Shown: positions 44,443 to 53,511 of the stretch, piece after piece
Layout of the letters: each line of letters begins with the position of its first letter
How positions within the stretch are numbered: position 1 is the stretch's first letter
Assembly: GCA_016711215.1 (NCBI GenBank)
Contig: JADJTL010000002.1
Span: 186,001-250,000 of the forward strand
From: Pseudomonadota bacterium
GTDB lineage: Bacteria; Myxococcota_A; Polyangia; GCA-2747355
Direction: 5' to 3'
DNA length: 64,000 bases
Notes under the pieces: generated by a model
Seen by the model: only the letters and a program-made list of their open reading frames with translations
Told to the model about the DNA's origin: nothing
The model's database searches: none
Program-made: the position numbers and the translations under genes

Positions 44443-47256
44443 ATGCTGCAACCCGATCCCGCCGCGCTCCTGCGTACCCTCAATCGCCACTGCACCCAGG
44501 CCCTCGAGGCGGCCGCGGGGCTGAGCCTCTCGCGCGGCCACTACGAGGTCACCGTCGAGCATTTTCTCTCGCAGCTCTTGGTCGATCCCAACGCCGACCC
44601 GCACCTGATCTTTCATCGCTACGGCATCGACGAGGGGCGCGTCCAGGCGGCGCTGCAGCGGCAGCTGGAGGGGCAGCGCAGCGGTAACTCGGGCCGACCC
44701 GTGTTCTCGCCGCTGCTGCTGGCCTGGCTGCGCGACGCCTGGCTGCTGGGCTCGACGGAGCTGCGCCTGCCCGTGCTGCGCTCAGGGGTGTTGCTGGCGA
44801 TGCTGATCCAGGAGCCCTACAGCTACACGACGGGCTCCTTCGTCGAGCTGCTCGAGGCGATCCCGCGCGAGGAGCTGCGACGCCAGCTCCTCGCCCTCGC
44901 CCACGGGTCGATCGAAGAGGAGCTGACAGGCGTCGGCGGGGCCGCCGCTGGCCCGCCCGCTGGCGCGGGTGGGGCGCGCCCCGAGGGGGGGGGGCCGAGC
45001 GGGCCGCATAGCCGCGGGCCCGAGACCGCGCTCGGCCGCTTCACCACCGACTTCACCGCCGAGGCCCGCGCCGGACGGCTCGATCCGGTGATCGGCCGCG
45101 ACGCCGAGATTCGCCAGTGCATCGACATCCTGGCGCGGCGGCGCAAGAACAACCCGATCATCGTCGGCGAGGCGGGGGTCGGCAAGACAGCGTTGGTCGA
45201 GGGCATCGCCCAGCGCATCGTGGCCGAGGAGGTCCCGCGACCGCTGGCCAACGTCGACCTGCTGGCGCTCGATCTGGGCCTGCTGCAGGCGGGCGCCAGC
45301 GTCAAGGGCGAGTTCGAGAACCGCCTCAAAGGCGTGATCGAGGAGGTCAAGGCCTCGTCGCGGCCGATCATCCTCTTCATCGACGAGGCCCATACCTTGA
45401 TCGGCGCTGGGGGCGCCGCGGGCGGCGGCGATGCGGCCAACCTGCTCAAGCCAGCGCTGGCGCGCGGCGAGCTGCGCACCGTGGCGGCCACCACCTGGGC
45501 CGAGTACAAGAAGTACTTCGAGAAGGACGCGGCGCTGACGCGACGCTTCCAGCTCGTCAAGGTCGACGAGCCCGGCGAGGACAACGCCGTGGCGATGATG
45601 CGCGGGCTGGCGCCCCATTACGAGGAGAGCCATGGCGTGCGCATTCGCGACGATGGCGTAGTCGCGGCCGTGGCGCTGAGCAGCCGCTATCTCTCCGGCC
45701 GCCAGCTCCCCGATAAGGCCGTCGACCTGATCGACACCTGCGCCGCCCGCGTCTCGATCGCCCAGGGCGCCAAGCCGGCGCGGCTCGAGGACCTGGAACA
45801 CCGCCAGCACGTGCTCGAGCGCGAGGAAGCGGCGCTGGCGCGCGAGGTCGCCGAGGGGCGACCGCAGGGGCCGCGCCTGACCGAGATAGCAGAGGCGCTG
45901 GAGGAGACGCGCGCGGGGCATGCGACGCTGGCCGCGCGCTGGGAGCAAGAGCGCAAGCTCGTCGGCGAGGTGCTGCGCCTGCGCGAGCAGCTGGGCCGCT
46001 CGTCGGCCGAGGACCCAGAGGCGACCGAGGCCGGCGCCGTCGACGCCCAGACCCCGGCGGAGGGGTCGGCTGCCGCGCTTGACGCTGAGGACGAGGCACT
46101 CGAGGCGGCCACCACCGGGCACTACAACCCCGCCGAGCTGCGGCCGGCGCTCGAGGCCGCGGAAGCGGCGTTGGCTGCGCTCCAGGACAAGGACCCGCTC
46201 GTCCCCGTCGAGGTCACCCCGGATCTCGTGGCCGCGGTGGTCGCGGACTGGACCGGCATTCCCGTCGGCAAGATGGTGCGTGACCAGGCCAGCGTGCTGC
46301 TCGCCCTGGAGCAGCGCCTGGGCGAGCGCATCAAGGGGCAAGATCACGCCCTGCGCTCGCTCGGCGAGGCGATTCGCTCGGCCAAGCTCGGCCTGGCGAA
46401 CCCGCGCGCGCCGATCGGCGTGTTCCTGCTGGTGGGGCCGAGCGGCGTGGGCAAGACCGAGACCGGGCTGGCCCTGGCGGACCTGCTCTTCGGCGGCGAG
46501 CGCTTCCTGGTCACGATCAACATGTCCGAGTTTCAGGAGAAGCATACGGTCTCGCGGCTGATCGGCTCACCGCCAGGCTACGTGGGCTACGGCGAGGGGG
46601 GCGTGTTGACCGAGGCCGTGCGGCAGCGGCCCTATTCGGCGGTGATCCTCGACGAGGTCGAGAAGGCCGATCCGGAGGTGATGAACATCTTCTATCAGGT
46701 CTTCGATAAGGGGATGCTCGCCGATGGCGAAGGGCGCGTAATCGACTTCCGCAACACCGTGCTGCTGATGACCAGCAACCTCGCCTCGGAGCGCATGACC
46801 GAGCTCTGCATGCAGGTCCCGCCGCCGACGCGCCAACAGGTGATGGAGGCGATTCGGCCGCAGCTCGTGCGTCACTTCAAGCCCGCGCTCCTCGCCCGCA
46901 TGACCGTCGTGCCCTTCTTTCCGCTCTCGGCCAACGCGATGCGCGCGATCGTCACGCTCAAGCTCGACCAGCTGCGGGAGCGCCTGCAGCAGACGCACCG
47001 CCTGGCCTTGCAGATCGACGACACCATCGCGCAGCAGATCTTGGAGCGCTGCGCCGAGGTCGAGACCGGCGCCCGCAACATCGACCACATCCTCTCACGC
47101 ACGCTGTTGCCGCTGATCTCCCGCGCCCTGCTCGACCGCATGGCCCAGGGACCGCTCCCCGATAGCATGACCCTCACCCTGCAGGACGGCGACTTCGCCC
47201 TCAGCTTCAGCGAGGACGCCGCACCAAGCGCAGCCTCGCCCGAGAGCGCACCCTAG
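44443..47256 (+). CDS. tssH: type VI secretion sheath-recycling ATPase TssH (ClpV)
   Basis: 937 residues, a class I Clp/Hsp100 protein with two AAA+ domains. The N-terminal domain (LNRHCTQALEAAAGLSLSRG, VEHFLSQLL) is the ClpV type that binds the contracted sheath. D1 has Walker A GEAGVGKTALVEG and Walker B LFIDEAHTLIGAGG; a coiled M-domain covers about residues 445-560; D2 has GPSGVGKTETGLALADLLFG and VILDEVEKAD. The linker at about 165-190 is Gly/Ala/Pro-rich. It disassembles the TssB-TssC sheath for reuse. Last gene of the plus-strand unit; a small hairpin follows its stop. Confidence 0.95.
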   Translation: MLQPDPAALLRTLNRHCTQALEAAAGLSLSRGHYEVTVEHFLSQLLVDPNADPHLIFHRYGIDEGRVQAALQRQLEGQRSGNSGRPVFSPLLLAWLRDAWLLGSTELRLPVLRSGVLLAMLIQEPYSYTTGSFVELLEAIPREELRRQLLALAHGSIEEELTGVGGAAAGPPAGAGGARPEGGGPSGPHSRGPETALGRFTTDFTAEARAGRLDPVIGRDAEIRQCIDILARRRKNNPIIVGEAGVGKTALVEGIAQRIVAEEVPRPLANVDLLALDLGLLQAGASVKGEFENRLKGVIEEVKASSRPIILFIDEAHTLIGAGGAAGGGDAANLLKPALARGELRTVAATTWAEYKKYFEKDAALTRRFQLVKVDEPGEDNAVAMMRGLAPHYEESHGVRIRDDGVVAAVALSSRYLSGRQLPDKAVDLIDTCAARVSIAQGAKPARLEDLEHRQHVLEREEAALAREVAEGRPQGPRLTEIAEALEETRAGHATLAARWEQERKLVGEVLRLREQLGRSSAEDPEATEAGAVDAQTPAEGSAAALDAEDEALEAATTGHYNPAELRPALEAAEAALAALQDKDPLVPVEVTPDLVAAVVADWTGIPVGKMVRDQASVLLALEQRLGERIKGQDHALRSLGEAIRSAKLGLANPRAPIGVFLLVGPSGVGKTETGLALADLLFGGERFLVTINMSEFQEKHTVSRLIGSPPGYVGYGEGGVLTEAVRQRPYSAVILDEVEKADPEVMNIFYQVFDKGMLADGEGRVIDFRNTVLLMTSNLASERMTELCMQVPPPTRQQVMEAIRPQLVRHFKPALLARMTVVPFFPLSANAMRAIVTLKLDQLRERLQQTHRLALQIDDTIAQQILERCAEVETGARNIDHILSRTLLPLISRALLDRMAQGPLPDSMTLTLQDGDFALSFSEDAAPSAASPESAP

Positions 47257-47258
47257 CG

Positions 47259-47271
47259 GACCGTTTCGGTC
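47259..47271 (+). terminator. short hairpin directly after tssH
   Basis: GACCG-TTT-CGGTC, a perfect 5-bp stem three bases after the tssH stop. It is small and lacks a T-run, so termination is uncertain. Confidence 0.35.
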
Positions 47272-47639
47272 AGGTACCGGACGTGGATCAAGGGTGGCGA
47301 TCGGCGAAGCCGCTTGCTTAGCAGCCCGTTGATCTGTCGCTCCCGTCGCGAGGCACAGCACTGCGACCTGAGGTCGGCGTGGCGAAAACTACCCGTAGCA
47401 GCGCTCTGGCGACGCCGCGCCTTGCCCTCGGGCCGCAGCTCCATGCCTCGCTTGGTAAACAATAGATCCACGGGCTGTTAGCCGCGGACGGGGTCGCGTT
47501 GGCGCGGAAGCCGGTGCGTACGCGAAGCGGCGTGCCTGGGGCGAACTTGAAGGCACCATCAGTCGGCACCACGTCACCCAACCCCAGCATCGCCAGGAGC
47601 GAAGCAACGCCGCGTCGATTTCGACGAGAAACGACCCCG
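47272..47639. other. non-coding gap between convergent type VI units, with a possible gene remnant
   Basis: No complete gene seen. On the minus strand about 47480-47590 encodes a protein-like piece (LGLGDVVPTDGAFKFAPGTP, then LRVRTGFRANA) without a start or continuation in frame; it may be the remnant of a lost gene. The stretch has lower G+C than its surroundings. Confidence 0.4.
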
Positions 47640-47679
47640 GCCGGCCGATCGCGAGCCTTGCGCCTCCTAATCGGCCGGC
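47640..47679. terminator. perfect 10-bp inverted repeat between convergent operons
   Basis: GCCGGCCGAT at 47640-47649 and ATCGGCCGGC at 47670-47679, separated by 20 bases. It lies 17 bp beyond the stop of the minus-strand gene at 47697. Probably a transcription terminator or message-end hairpin; the loop is long and there is no T-run. Confidence 0.5.
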
Positions 47680-47696
47680 GGAGCGAGCGCTTTCGT

Positions 47697-48320
47697 CTAG
47701 GCCCTGAGCGCGTAGGCCCACTCTGGCTTGAACTGCTCCAGAAACTCAGGACCCGGCCCAGAGGGGGTCTTTCCAGAACCCTGAGGCGCCATAATCATGA
47801 AGTTCGCATCACCAGCCAGCGTCGCAAGATCCTCTGCGTACGCGGTGCAGGTGAAGATCATCTGAACCGCCTTTGACTTGGCGTCTCGGATGGGCTTGCT
47901 GGCGATCTTGGCGTTCGCGAAGAGCTCGACGAACTCGATGTGGACGCCGCCCTCCTTCGGGCCCCGCGGCTGAGCGGTACCATGCGCGCCGTCCTGGGCA
48001 TCCGCTGATTCAACGGTGACGATGACGATATTCGCGGGCGAGTTGGCCGTGCAGCCCGAGGCTTTGAAGCCGAGGGCCTGCGCATCCGTACCCACGACCG
48101 TCATGTAGAGCGTTCCGGTCTCAGCGGCAAAGTGGAAGTTATCGAGAAGAACGTAGTGCTTGTCGAGAAGATTGAGGCTGCAACCAAGCGCATTGATCTG
48201 GTCCAGCACAGGCTTATCGACCTGACCGTGCTTCGCCAAATCCACCCCTTCCAGTTCCTTCGCTCCCTTCGCGGGTAATGCCTTGTTCCTCTGGACGATC
48301 GCTACATACTGAGAGGCCAT
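47697..48320 (-). CDS. 207-residue protein downstream of tssBC, candidate divergent type VI tube protein
   Basis: ATG 48320 has AAGGAG seven bases upstream, one of the strongest ribosome sites in the window. The protein looks soluble and beta-rich (LDNFHFAAETGTLYMTVVG, ANIVIVTVESADA, GGVHIEFVELFANAKIASKP, VQMIFTCTAYAEDL), with no signal peptide or membrane segment. It occupies the position after tssC where hcp usually lies, but the ordinary Hcp N-terminal pattern is not evident and 207 residues is longer than the usual 160-175. Codon use differs from neighbours, with TTA, AGG, GTA and many T-ending codons, which suggests transfer or expression-related bias. Divergent Hcp is my leading guess. 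Confidence 0.65.
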   Translation of the reverse strand: MASQYVAIVQRNKALPAKGAKELEGVDLAKHGQVDKPVLDQINALGCSLNLLDKHYVLLDNFHFAAETGTLYMTVVGTDAQALGFKASGCTANSPANIVIVTVESADAQDGAHGTAQPRGPKEGGVHIEFVELFANAKIASKPIRDAKSKAVQMIFTCTAYAEDLATLAGDANFMIMAPQGSGKTPSGPGPEFLEQFKPEWAYALRA

Positions 48321-48448
48321 TGAACTACTCCTTCTTGTCTGGTTGTGCGCGAACGCACTCCTGCTTTGTCTTCTACGCCCTCGGCCTTGCCGTGATCTAC
48401 GGACCGTTACGGCCGGGTCGCAAGCCCGCCCACGGAGGTCGGCTTCCG

Positions 48449-49933
48449 TTAATTCTTATCGAGCTTCCCGACCAGCGAAAGTGTGAAATTCGCCCCCATG
48501 TACTTAAAGTGGGGGCTGAGCTTCATTCCAACCTTGTACCAACCGGCGTTACCCGGAACGTCCTCAACCTCAATGGAGGCGGCGTTGAAGGGCTTCCTGT
48601 CGGCCAGCTTGATGTTATCGGTGACGAATTGGTTGATCCATCGCGAGAGTTCCTCCTGCAGACTGCCCGCGGTCTTCCAGCTCCCGATGTGCTCGCGCTG
48701 GAGCACCTTGATGTAGTGCGCGACGCGCGTGATCATGAAGATGTAGGGGAGCTGCGTCCCGAGCCGGTAGTTCAGCTCGGCGGCCTTGGCCTCCTCCGAC
48801 GTCCCGAAGAACTTCGGCTTCTGTAGGGAGTTGGCGGAGAAGAACGCGGCGTTGTCGCTGTCCTTGCGCATCGTCAGGGCAATCAGGCCCTGCTCGGAGA
48901 GCTCGTACTCGCGGCGCTCGGAGATCAGCACCTCGGTCGGAATCTTGGCCTTGGTCTCACCCATCGCCTCGTAGAGATGGATTGGCAGGTCGTCGACGGT
49001 GCCGCCTGCCTGGGGCCCGATGATGTTCGGGCACCAGCGGAACTTGGCGAAGCTGTCGGCGAGCCGCGTCGCGAAGGCGAAGGCGGCGTTGCTCCACATG
49101 TAGTGCTCATGCGAAGCGGAGACGTCCTCGTCGTAGGCGAAGGTGCGGACGCGGCCCTCTTCGGCCTTGAAGGGCGGGCGGACGAGGAAGCGCGGCATCA
49201 CCAGACCGAGGTAACGCGCGTCCTCGGTCTCGCGCAGGCCCTTCCACTTGGTGTACTGCGGCGCCTCGAAGAGCCCCTCGAGGTCCTTGAGGTAAGGCAG
49301 GTTGGAGAAGTCCTTCTCCTCGGCGCCGAAGAGCGTCGGCGAGGCCGCAGCGATCACCGGCGCGTGGGCCATCGCGCCGACAGCGGCGAGATGGCGCAGC
49401 AGCGTGATGTCGCTGTTGCCGAGACCGAACTGGTAGTTGCAGACCATCGCCCCGTAGGGCTTGCCGCCGAACTGTCCGTACTCCGCGGTGTAGACCTGCC
49501 GATAGAGACCGGAGGTGGGGATTTCGGTGGCGTCCTCGAAGTCGTCGAGCAGCTCCTGCTTGGTGGCCTGAAGCAGGCTGATGCGGATGTTCTCGCGAAA
49601 ATCAGTGCGGTCGACCAGCAGCTTGAGGCCACGCCAGGCCGACTCGATTTTCTGGAAGTCGGGATGGTGCAGGATGTGGTCGACTTGCTTGCCGATGCGG
49701 CGATCAATCTCGGCGATGACCACATCGATGACCTTGCGGTCGATGCGCTCGCCGGCGCTGCGGCGTCCGACGAGCTGGCCGATCAGCGCCTGGACGCTGG
49801 AACGAGCCTCGTCGTAGCCCTCCTGGGCCGGCCGCACCTTCATCTCGGAGACAATCGAATCGAGCAGCGAGGGCGCCTGCGCCTCGGCTGCGGGTGGGGT
49901 AACCTGCGCTTCTGTCTTGCCTTGGTTGGCCAT
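48449..49933 (-). CDS. tssC: type VI secretion sheath large subunit TssC (VipB)
   Basis: 494 residues. SLLDSIVSEM is near the start; IDRRIGKQVDHILHHPDFQK and IESAWRGLKLLVDRT are classic TssC, as are GMVCNYQFG-like AMVCNYQFGLGNSD, HAPVIAAASPTLFG and RFLVRPPF. The C-terminal part has LEELSRWINQFV-like LQEELSRWINQFVTDN and PGNAGWYKVGMKLSPHFKYMG. It assembles with TssB into the contractile sheath. ATG 49933 has GGAGGA seven bases upstream. 39 bp after tssB. Full length and intact. Confidence 0.97.
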   Translation of the reverse strand: MANQGKTEAQVTPPAAEAQAPSLLDSIVSEMKVRPAQEGYDEARSSVQALIGQLVGRRSAGERIDRKVIDVVIAEIDRRIGKQVDHILHHPDFQKIESAWRGLKLLVDRTDFRENIRISLLQATKQELLDDFEDATEIPTSGLYRQVYTAEYGQFGGKPYGAMVCNYQFGLGNSDITLLRHLAAVGAMAHAPVIAAASPTLFGAEEKDFSNLPYLKDLEGLFEAPQYTKWKGLRETEDARYLGLVMPRFLVRPPFKAEEGRVRTFAYDEDVSASHEHYMWSNAAFAFATRLADSFAKFRWCPNIIGPQAGGTVDDLPIHLYEAMGETKAKIPTEVLISERREYELSEQGLIALTMRKDSDNAAFFSANSLQKPKFFGTSEEAKAAELNYRLGTQLPYIFMITRVAHYIKVLQREHIGSWKTAGSLQEELSRWINQFVTDNIKLADRKPFNAASIEVEDVPGNAGWYKVGMKLSPHFKYMGANFTLSLVGKLDKN

Positions 49934-49972
49934 GCTTTGCTCCTCCGCTCAGAATCCCTGGTTGTGTTTGGC

Positions 49973-50479
49973 TTATTCGTCTGAGCCCGAGCCCAGACCG
50001 AGCTCCGCCAGCAACTGCGAACGCTGCGCTGGATCGTCCAGCACGGCCTCGAGTCGCTTGCGGAAGCCAGGGATATTGCTCAAGGGTCCCTTGAGCACGG
50101 AGAGAGCATCTCGGAGGTCGACTAACTTGCGCAGCTCCGGCACCTGTTGACAGAGGGCGTCCGGGGAGAAGTCCTTCATGCCCTTGATCGAGAGCGCGAC
50201 CGAGAGCTCACGCCCGGCGGCGGCCTCGCCCGTCAGGACCTCGGGGACGGAGGCGTTGACCTGCACATCCTGCGCGGCCAGCACGTCGTCGAAGTTGTCC
50301 TTGTCGATGCTGATGGCAGGGCGCTCCTCGATCGGGGTGTCGTCTTCGCGTCCGTTGAAGTCGCCCATCACCATGAAGCGGAAGGGCAGCTCGACGTCTT
50401 CCTGGTGGCCCCCTGTTTCAGGGCGGTAGACGATGTTGATCCGCTCTTTGGGAGCGACTGATCCCTCTTTGCCGGCCAT
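49973..50479 (-). CDS. tssB: type VI secretion sheath small subunit TssB (VipA)
   Basis: 168 residues. RINIVYRPETGG and VELPFRFMVMGDFNGR form the signature N terminus, then a central LSVALSIKGMKDFSPDALCQ and VPELRKLVDLRDALSVLKGP, the helix that interlocks with TssC, and a C-terminal helix (RLEAVLDDPAQRSQLLAEL). GGAG lies six bases before ATG 50479. It starts a tssB-tssC-(hcp-like) group with textbook ribosome sites, as expected for abundant structural proteins. The 296-bp gap upstream (50480-50775) may carry its own promoter and shows no gene. Confidence 0.96.
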   Translation of the reverse strand: MAGKEGSVAPKERINIVYRPETGGHQEDVELPFRFMVMGDFNGREDDTPIEERPAISIDKDNFDDVLAAQDVQVNASVPEVLTGEAAAGRELSVALSIKGMKDFSPDALCQQVPELRKLVDLRDALSVLKGPLSNIPGFRKRLEAVLDDPAQRSQLLAELGLGSGSDE

Positions 50480-50775
50480 CCTCTGCTCCTATTCTCTGCC
50501 GAGGGACTCGCACCCGAAGGCCACCCCGATCGGATAGCTGAGGCGAGTCGTCGTGTACAGAGGCCCGGGCAAAAAAAGCCTGGCTGTGCCTTCACGGCCG
50601 CGACCGAGGTGTCTCGCCGCGACCGGTCCAGCCCGGCTCCGCCCGTGCGCCCCGCACGGTTCATGCCAATTCTCGCGAGAATATCACCAAGGCGGGGGGC
50701 CCGACAAAGATCGGGTGCTGCATGGGGACCTGCGCCAGGCGGAGTCCAAGCGAAGGCTCGAGCGCCCGTCGGGCT

Positions 50776-52452
50776 CTAGCCCGGGCGCAGCCGGCAGGCC
50801 GCCTCGGCATCGACGCGCGCGACGAGGGCGAGGAGCTCCACCGACTCACGGCGCAGCGCGTCGGCGTGCTCGGCGCCGAGGCGCCCGACGAGCTGCTCGT
50901 TGCAGGCGAGCAGGGCGGTCGCGGCCGCGACCAGCAACTCGGGCTGCCATTCGAGGGCGGGCTGCTTGAGCTCGTCGAGGAGCCCGCGCAGCAGCGGCTG
51001 GCCGAGGTCGGCGGCCTGATGGGCCAGGCAGAGCTCGGCCAGCGCGAGGCGCACACGGAAGCGGTCGGGCTTGAGCCCGCAGGCATCGAGGCTCTCCTGC
51101 AGCAGGTGGCAGCCGGCGGCGAGGCCCTGGCCGGCGGCGGCCTCGCGGGCGGCGGCGACCTGCGCGACGAGCCAGGCCTCGCCCTCGCCAGGGGGTGGCG
51201 CTGCTGTCAGGGGCGGCGCTGCCTCAGCGGCGGGGCTCGCCGCAGGCGCGGTGGCAAGCTCGAGGCCGAGGATCGGCGCGATGCGGGCTCCGAGCCAGGC
51301 GGCCTCGTCAGGCTTCAGGTCGGCCAGGGAGCCGAGCGCGAGCACGGCAGCCGCGGCGTGGCCCGCGACCTCGGCGGCGGCAGCCTCGTGGTCGGTTCCC
51401 AGGGCGCTCAAGGCCTGCGCCAGCAGACAGATCGCGCGCGGGTTGAGCCCGCCACCGTCGGCGAGCACCGCCAGCAGCAGCTCGTCGACAACCGCGGGCG
51501 CTGCCTCGTGGGCGGCCTGCTCCAGCTCCCTGAGGCGGCGCGGGCTCAAGCTGGGCGCGGCGCGGTCGCCCTCCGGGACGACGCCGAGCATCGACGCCGC
51601 GAGCGCGAGCTGGTAGCCCAGGGCACGCCGTGGCGCCTGCCGCAGCTGGTATTCCCCGAGCAGCGCGAGACCGTCGTGCAGCAGCTCGAGCAGCGCCGCC
51701 GCCTGGTCGGCGTCCTCGATCCGCTCGGGCAGCAGGCGACCGGGAAGCGCGGGCTGGGGCACGCTTAAGGGCTGAGCCTGGAGTGCGGGCTCGGAAGCCA
51801 GCCGCGGCTCGGGCGCCGCCTCCGGCGGGGGCGGGGGCGCGGGCTCGGCCTCCGGCGCGGGTGCGGGCGCGGGTGCGGGCGGGGCCGGGGCGGGGGCGCT
51901 CTGCTCGACCAGCGCGGCCAGCGCGCCCTTGATCGCGCCGGTGGCGGCGCGCATCTCGCCCAGCTCGCCGTTGACCAGCGCGTCCAGCCGCTCGAAGTCC
52001 TCGGCGCATTGGCGCAGGGCGTCGTGGTCGGCGGCGACGGCCTCGGGTAGCGGATCGAGCGCGGCGGTCAGCCGCTGGGTCAGCCACGAGAAGGCGCCCG
52101 CGCGGCCGCGCTTGCGGCCCGGAGGTGGGAAGAGCTCGGCCAGATGCTCCTCCGCTAGCTGGCGATAGGCGCAGACGCCGGCCATCAGGCCCCCAAGGCC
52201 CTCGCGCTGCAGGAGCGCCACGCAGAGGGCCCCGAGCACGGACATATCCTTGGTGCGCTCGCGCAGCAGGGCGTCGGCGCAGTGCAGCACCGCGGCCCAG
52301 TCACAGACCTCGCCGTGCAACGAGCCGAGCTTGGCCACCTCGAGGTTGAGCTGCTCGAAGCGGGCGTCGTCGCGCCCGGCGTCACCGGCGAAGGCGTCGG
52401 GGCGAATCGGTTGGCACCAGCGTGCCGCGCGCTCGAGGATGGCCTGGGTCAT
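50776..52452 (-). CDS. tssA: type VI secretion protein TssA (ImpA-type)
   Basis: 558 residues from ATG 52452, which overlaps the tagF stop by 4 bp. The ImpA_N domain spans about residues 1-125: WCQPIRPDAFAGDAGRDD, LGSLHGEVCDWAAVLHCADA, LLRERTKDMSVLGALCVALL and FSWLTQRLTAALD. A Pro/Ala/Glu-rich linker (about 180-235) separates it from an all-helical C-terminal region (GYQLALAASMLGV, CHLLQESLDACGL). TssA caps or primes sheath and tube assembly. The C-terminal form varies between TssA classes and I cannot assign the class. Upstream codons to 52575 overlap tagF and were excluded. Confidence 0.88.
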   Translation of the reverse strand: MTQAILERAARWCQPIRPDAFAGDAGRDDARFEQLNLEVAKLGSLHGEVCDWAAVLHCADALLRERTKDMSVLGALCVALLQREGLGGLMAGVCAYRQLAEEHLAELFPPPGRKRGRAGAFSWLTQRLTAALDPLPEAVAADHDALRQCAEDFERLDALVNGELGEMRAATGAIKGALAALVEQSAPAPAPPAPAPAPAPEAEPAPPPPPEAAPEPRLASEPALQAQPLSVPQPALPGRLLPERIEDADQAAALLELLHDGLALLGEYQLRQAPRRALGYQLALAASMLGVVPEGDRAAPSLSPRRLRELEQAAHEAAPAVVDELLLAVLADGGGLNPRAICLLAQALSALGTDHEAAAAEVAGHAAAAVLALGSLADLKPDEAAWLGARIAPILGLELATAPAASPAAEAAPPLTAAPPPGEGEAWLVAQVAAAREAAAGQGLAAGCHLLQESLDACGLKPDRFRVRLALAELCLAHQAADLGQPLLRGLLDELKQPALEWQPELLVAAATALLACNEQLVGRLGAEHADALRRESVELLALVARVDAEAACRLRPG

Positions 52453-53354
52453 GGGCGCTCGAGCAGCACGCGCAGGGGCTGCCCGGCGAGGACCTGGCGA
52501 CCGGGTGGCCCGCCCTCGTCGGCCGGAGCGACGGTGGCCAGGTCGCAGATGGCATCGTCCTGCCAACGCGGGCACCAGAGCGCGGCCAGCGACTTGGGAC
52601 TGAGCTGATCGAAGTGGATCATCAGGGTGCTATCGGTCCAGAGCGCGAGGGGGACGACGGGACTGCTATAGACCCGCTGCAGAATCGCTAACCACAGCGC
52701 CGCGTCGTTGATCGGCGCGGCCCCGAGCGGACAGCGCGTGCCGTAACGCACGCGCGCCTGGCTGGCGCTCGCCGCCCGAGCCACGCCCTCGAGCAAGCTC
52801 AGCGCCGCGCGCTGCCGAGGCAGCGCCCCCGCGCCGAAGATCGCGGCCATCGCTAGCGCGCCGTCGGTGCGATCGAGGTAGTGATCGTGGCGCGCCTGCG
52901 CCGCCTCGAGGTCCGCAGGCCTGGGCGCTTGAAGGCCGCGCACGGCCTCGGCCAATGTGTCGTGCGCGAGCTGCTCACGGCGCGCGAGCAGGCGCAAGGC
53001 GTCGTGCAGGAAGCGATGATAGGGCAGGGTCGGATGCGCCGCCGCGAGCGCAGCGAGCTCGAGCTCGGCAAAGATCACGAGCGGAAAGGAACGGCCGGCG
53101 CGGTCGGCGCTGGGCACGAAGAGCCCGAGCAAGCAGCGCGCGGGCCGCGCAGCGCCCTCGCCGTGGTAGAGGAAGAAGACGGGCGGCGCACCGGCGTAAA
53201 CTGCGGCCCACTGCTCGAAGAGCCGATCGCCGGCCACCAGCGCCGCCGAGAGCCAGCGGTCGAAGCCGCGCACCAGCTCGCTGCCGGCCTCGTGGCGCAG
53301 GAAGTCGCCGGCCGTCGGATGCTTGCCAAAAAGCCCCACGCTCACGGCACCCAT
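52449..53354 (-). CDS. tagF: type VI secretion-associated protein TagF (ImpM)
   Basis: 301 residues from ATG 53354, so that the protein opens with MGAVSVGLFGKHPTAGDFLR, the normal TagF entry motif. In-frame starts at 53372 (ATG) and 53396 (TTG) exist upstream, across an exact 13-bp duplication at 53360-53385. Other family features are GFDRWLSAAL, FFLYHGE, GLFVPSADRAGRSFPLVIFA and a C-terminal region with ALWTDSTLMIHFDQL. TagF is a post-translational regulator that, in Pseudomonas, acts on the Fha-dependent step; here the FHA protein is encoded in the same unit. Confidence 0.87.
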   Translation of the reverse strand: MGAVSVGLFGKHPTAGDFLRHEAGSELVRGFDRWLSAALVAGDRLFEQWAAVYAGAPPVFFLYHGEGAARPARCLLGLFVPSADRAGRSFPLVIFAELELAALAAAHPTLPYHRFLHDALRLLARREQLAHDTLAEAVRGLQAPRPADLEAAQARHDHYLDRTDGALAMAAIFGAGALPRQRAALSLLEGVARAASASQARVRYGTRCPLGAAPINDAALWLAILQRVYSSPVVPLALWTDSTLMIHFDQLSPKSLAALWCPRWQDDAICDLATVAPADEGGPPGRQVLAGQPLRVLLERP

Positions 53355-53359
53355 TTGAT

Positions 53360-53385
53360 CAGCTCGTTCCATCAGCTCGTTCCAT
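53360..53385. repeat. exact 13-bp tandem duplication at the tagF 5' end
   Basis: CAGCTCGTTCCAT occurs at 53360-53372 and again at 53373-53385. It lies between the three candidate tagF starts and, being 13 bp, shifts frame between copies. Confidence 0.9.
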
Positions 53386-53433
53386 CGGTTGGGCAATCCC
53401 CCGGGGCTTCGACGCTCGGCCGCGCACCCCGCG

Positions 53434-53511
53434 CCAGCGTCAGCAGCAGTCCAGCGTCAGCGGCAGTCCAGCGTCAGCGACAATCCAGCGTCAGCGACAA
53501 TCCAGCGTCAG
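53434..53511. repeat. 17-bp tandem repeat between tssM and tagF, four and a half copies
   Basis: Unit CCAGCGTCAGCGACAAT starts at 53434, 53451, 53468, 53485 and a partial copy at 53502-53511. The tssM stop (53491-53493) lies inside the array, so the last residues of TssM (LLTLDCR) are repeat-encoded. The first two copies differ at two or three bases. Confidence 0.94.

Noticed and set aside
44782..46545. Long minus-strand open frame opposite tssH
   Set aside because: Antisense to conserved AAA+ domains; no domain of its own.
50555..50595. Rho-independent terminator in the tssA-tssB gap
   Set aside because: A run of seven A sits in the loop of an imperfect hairpin, not after it, and on either strand it does not form a stem followed by T-run.
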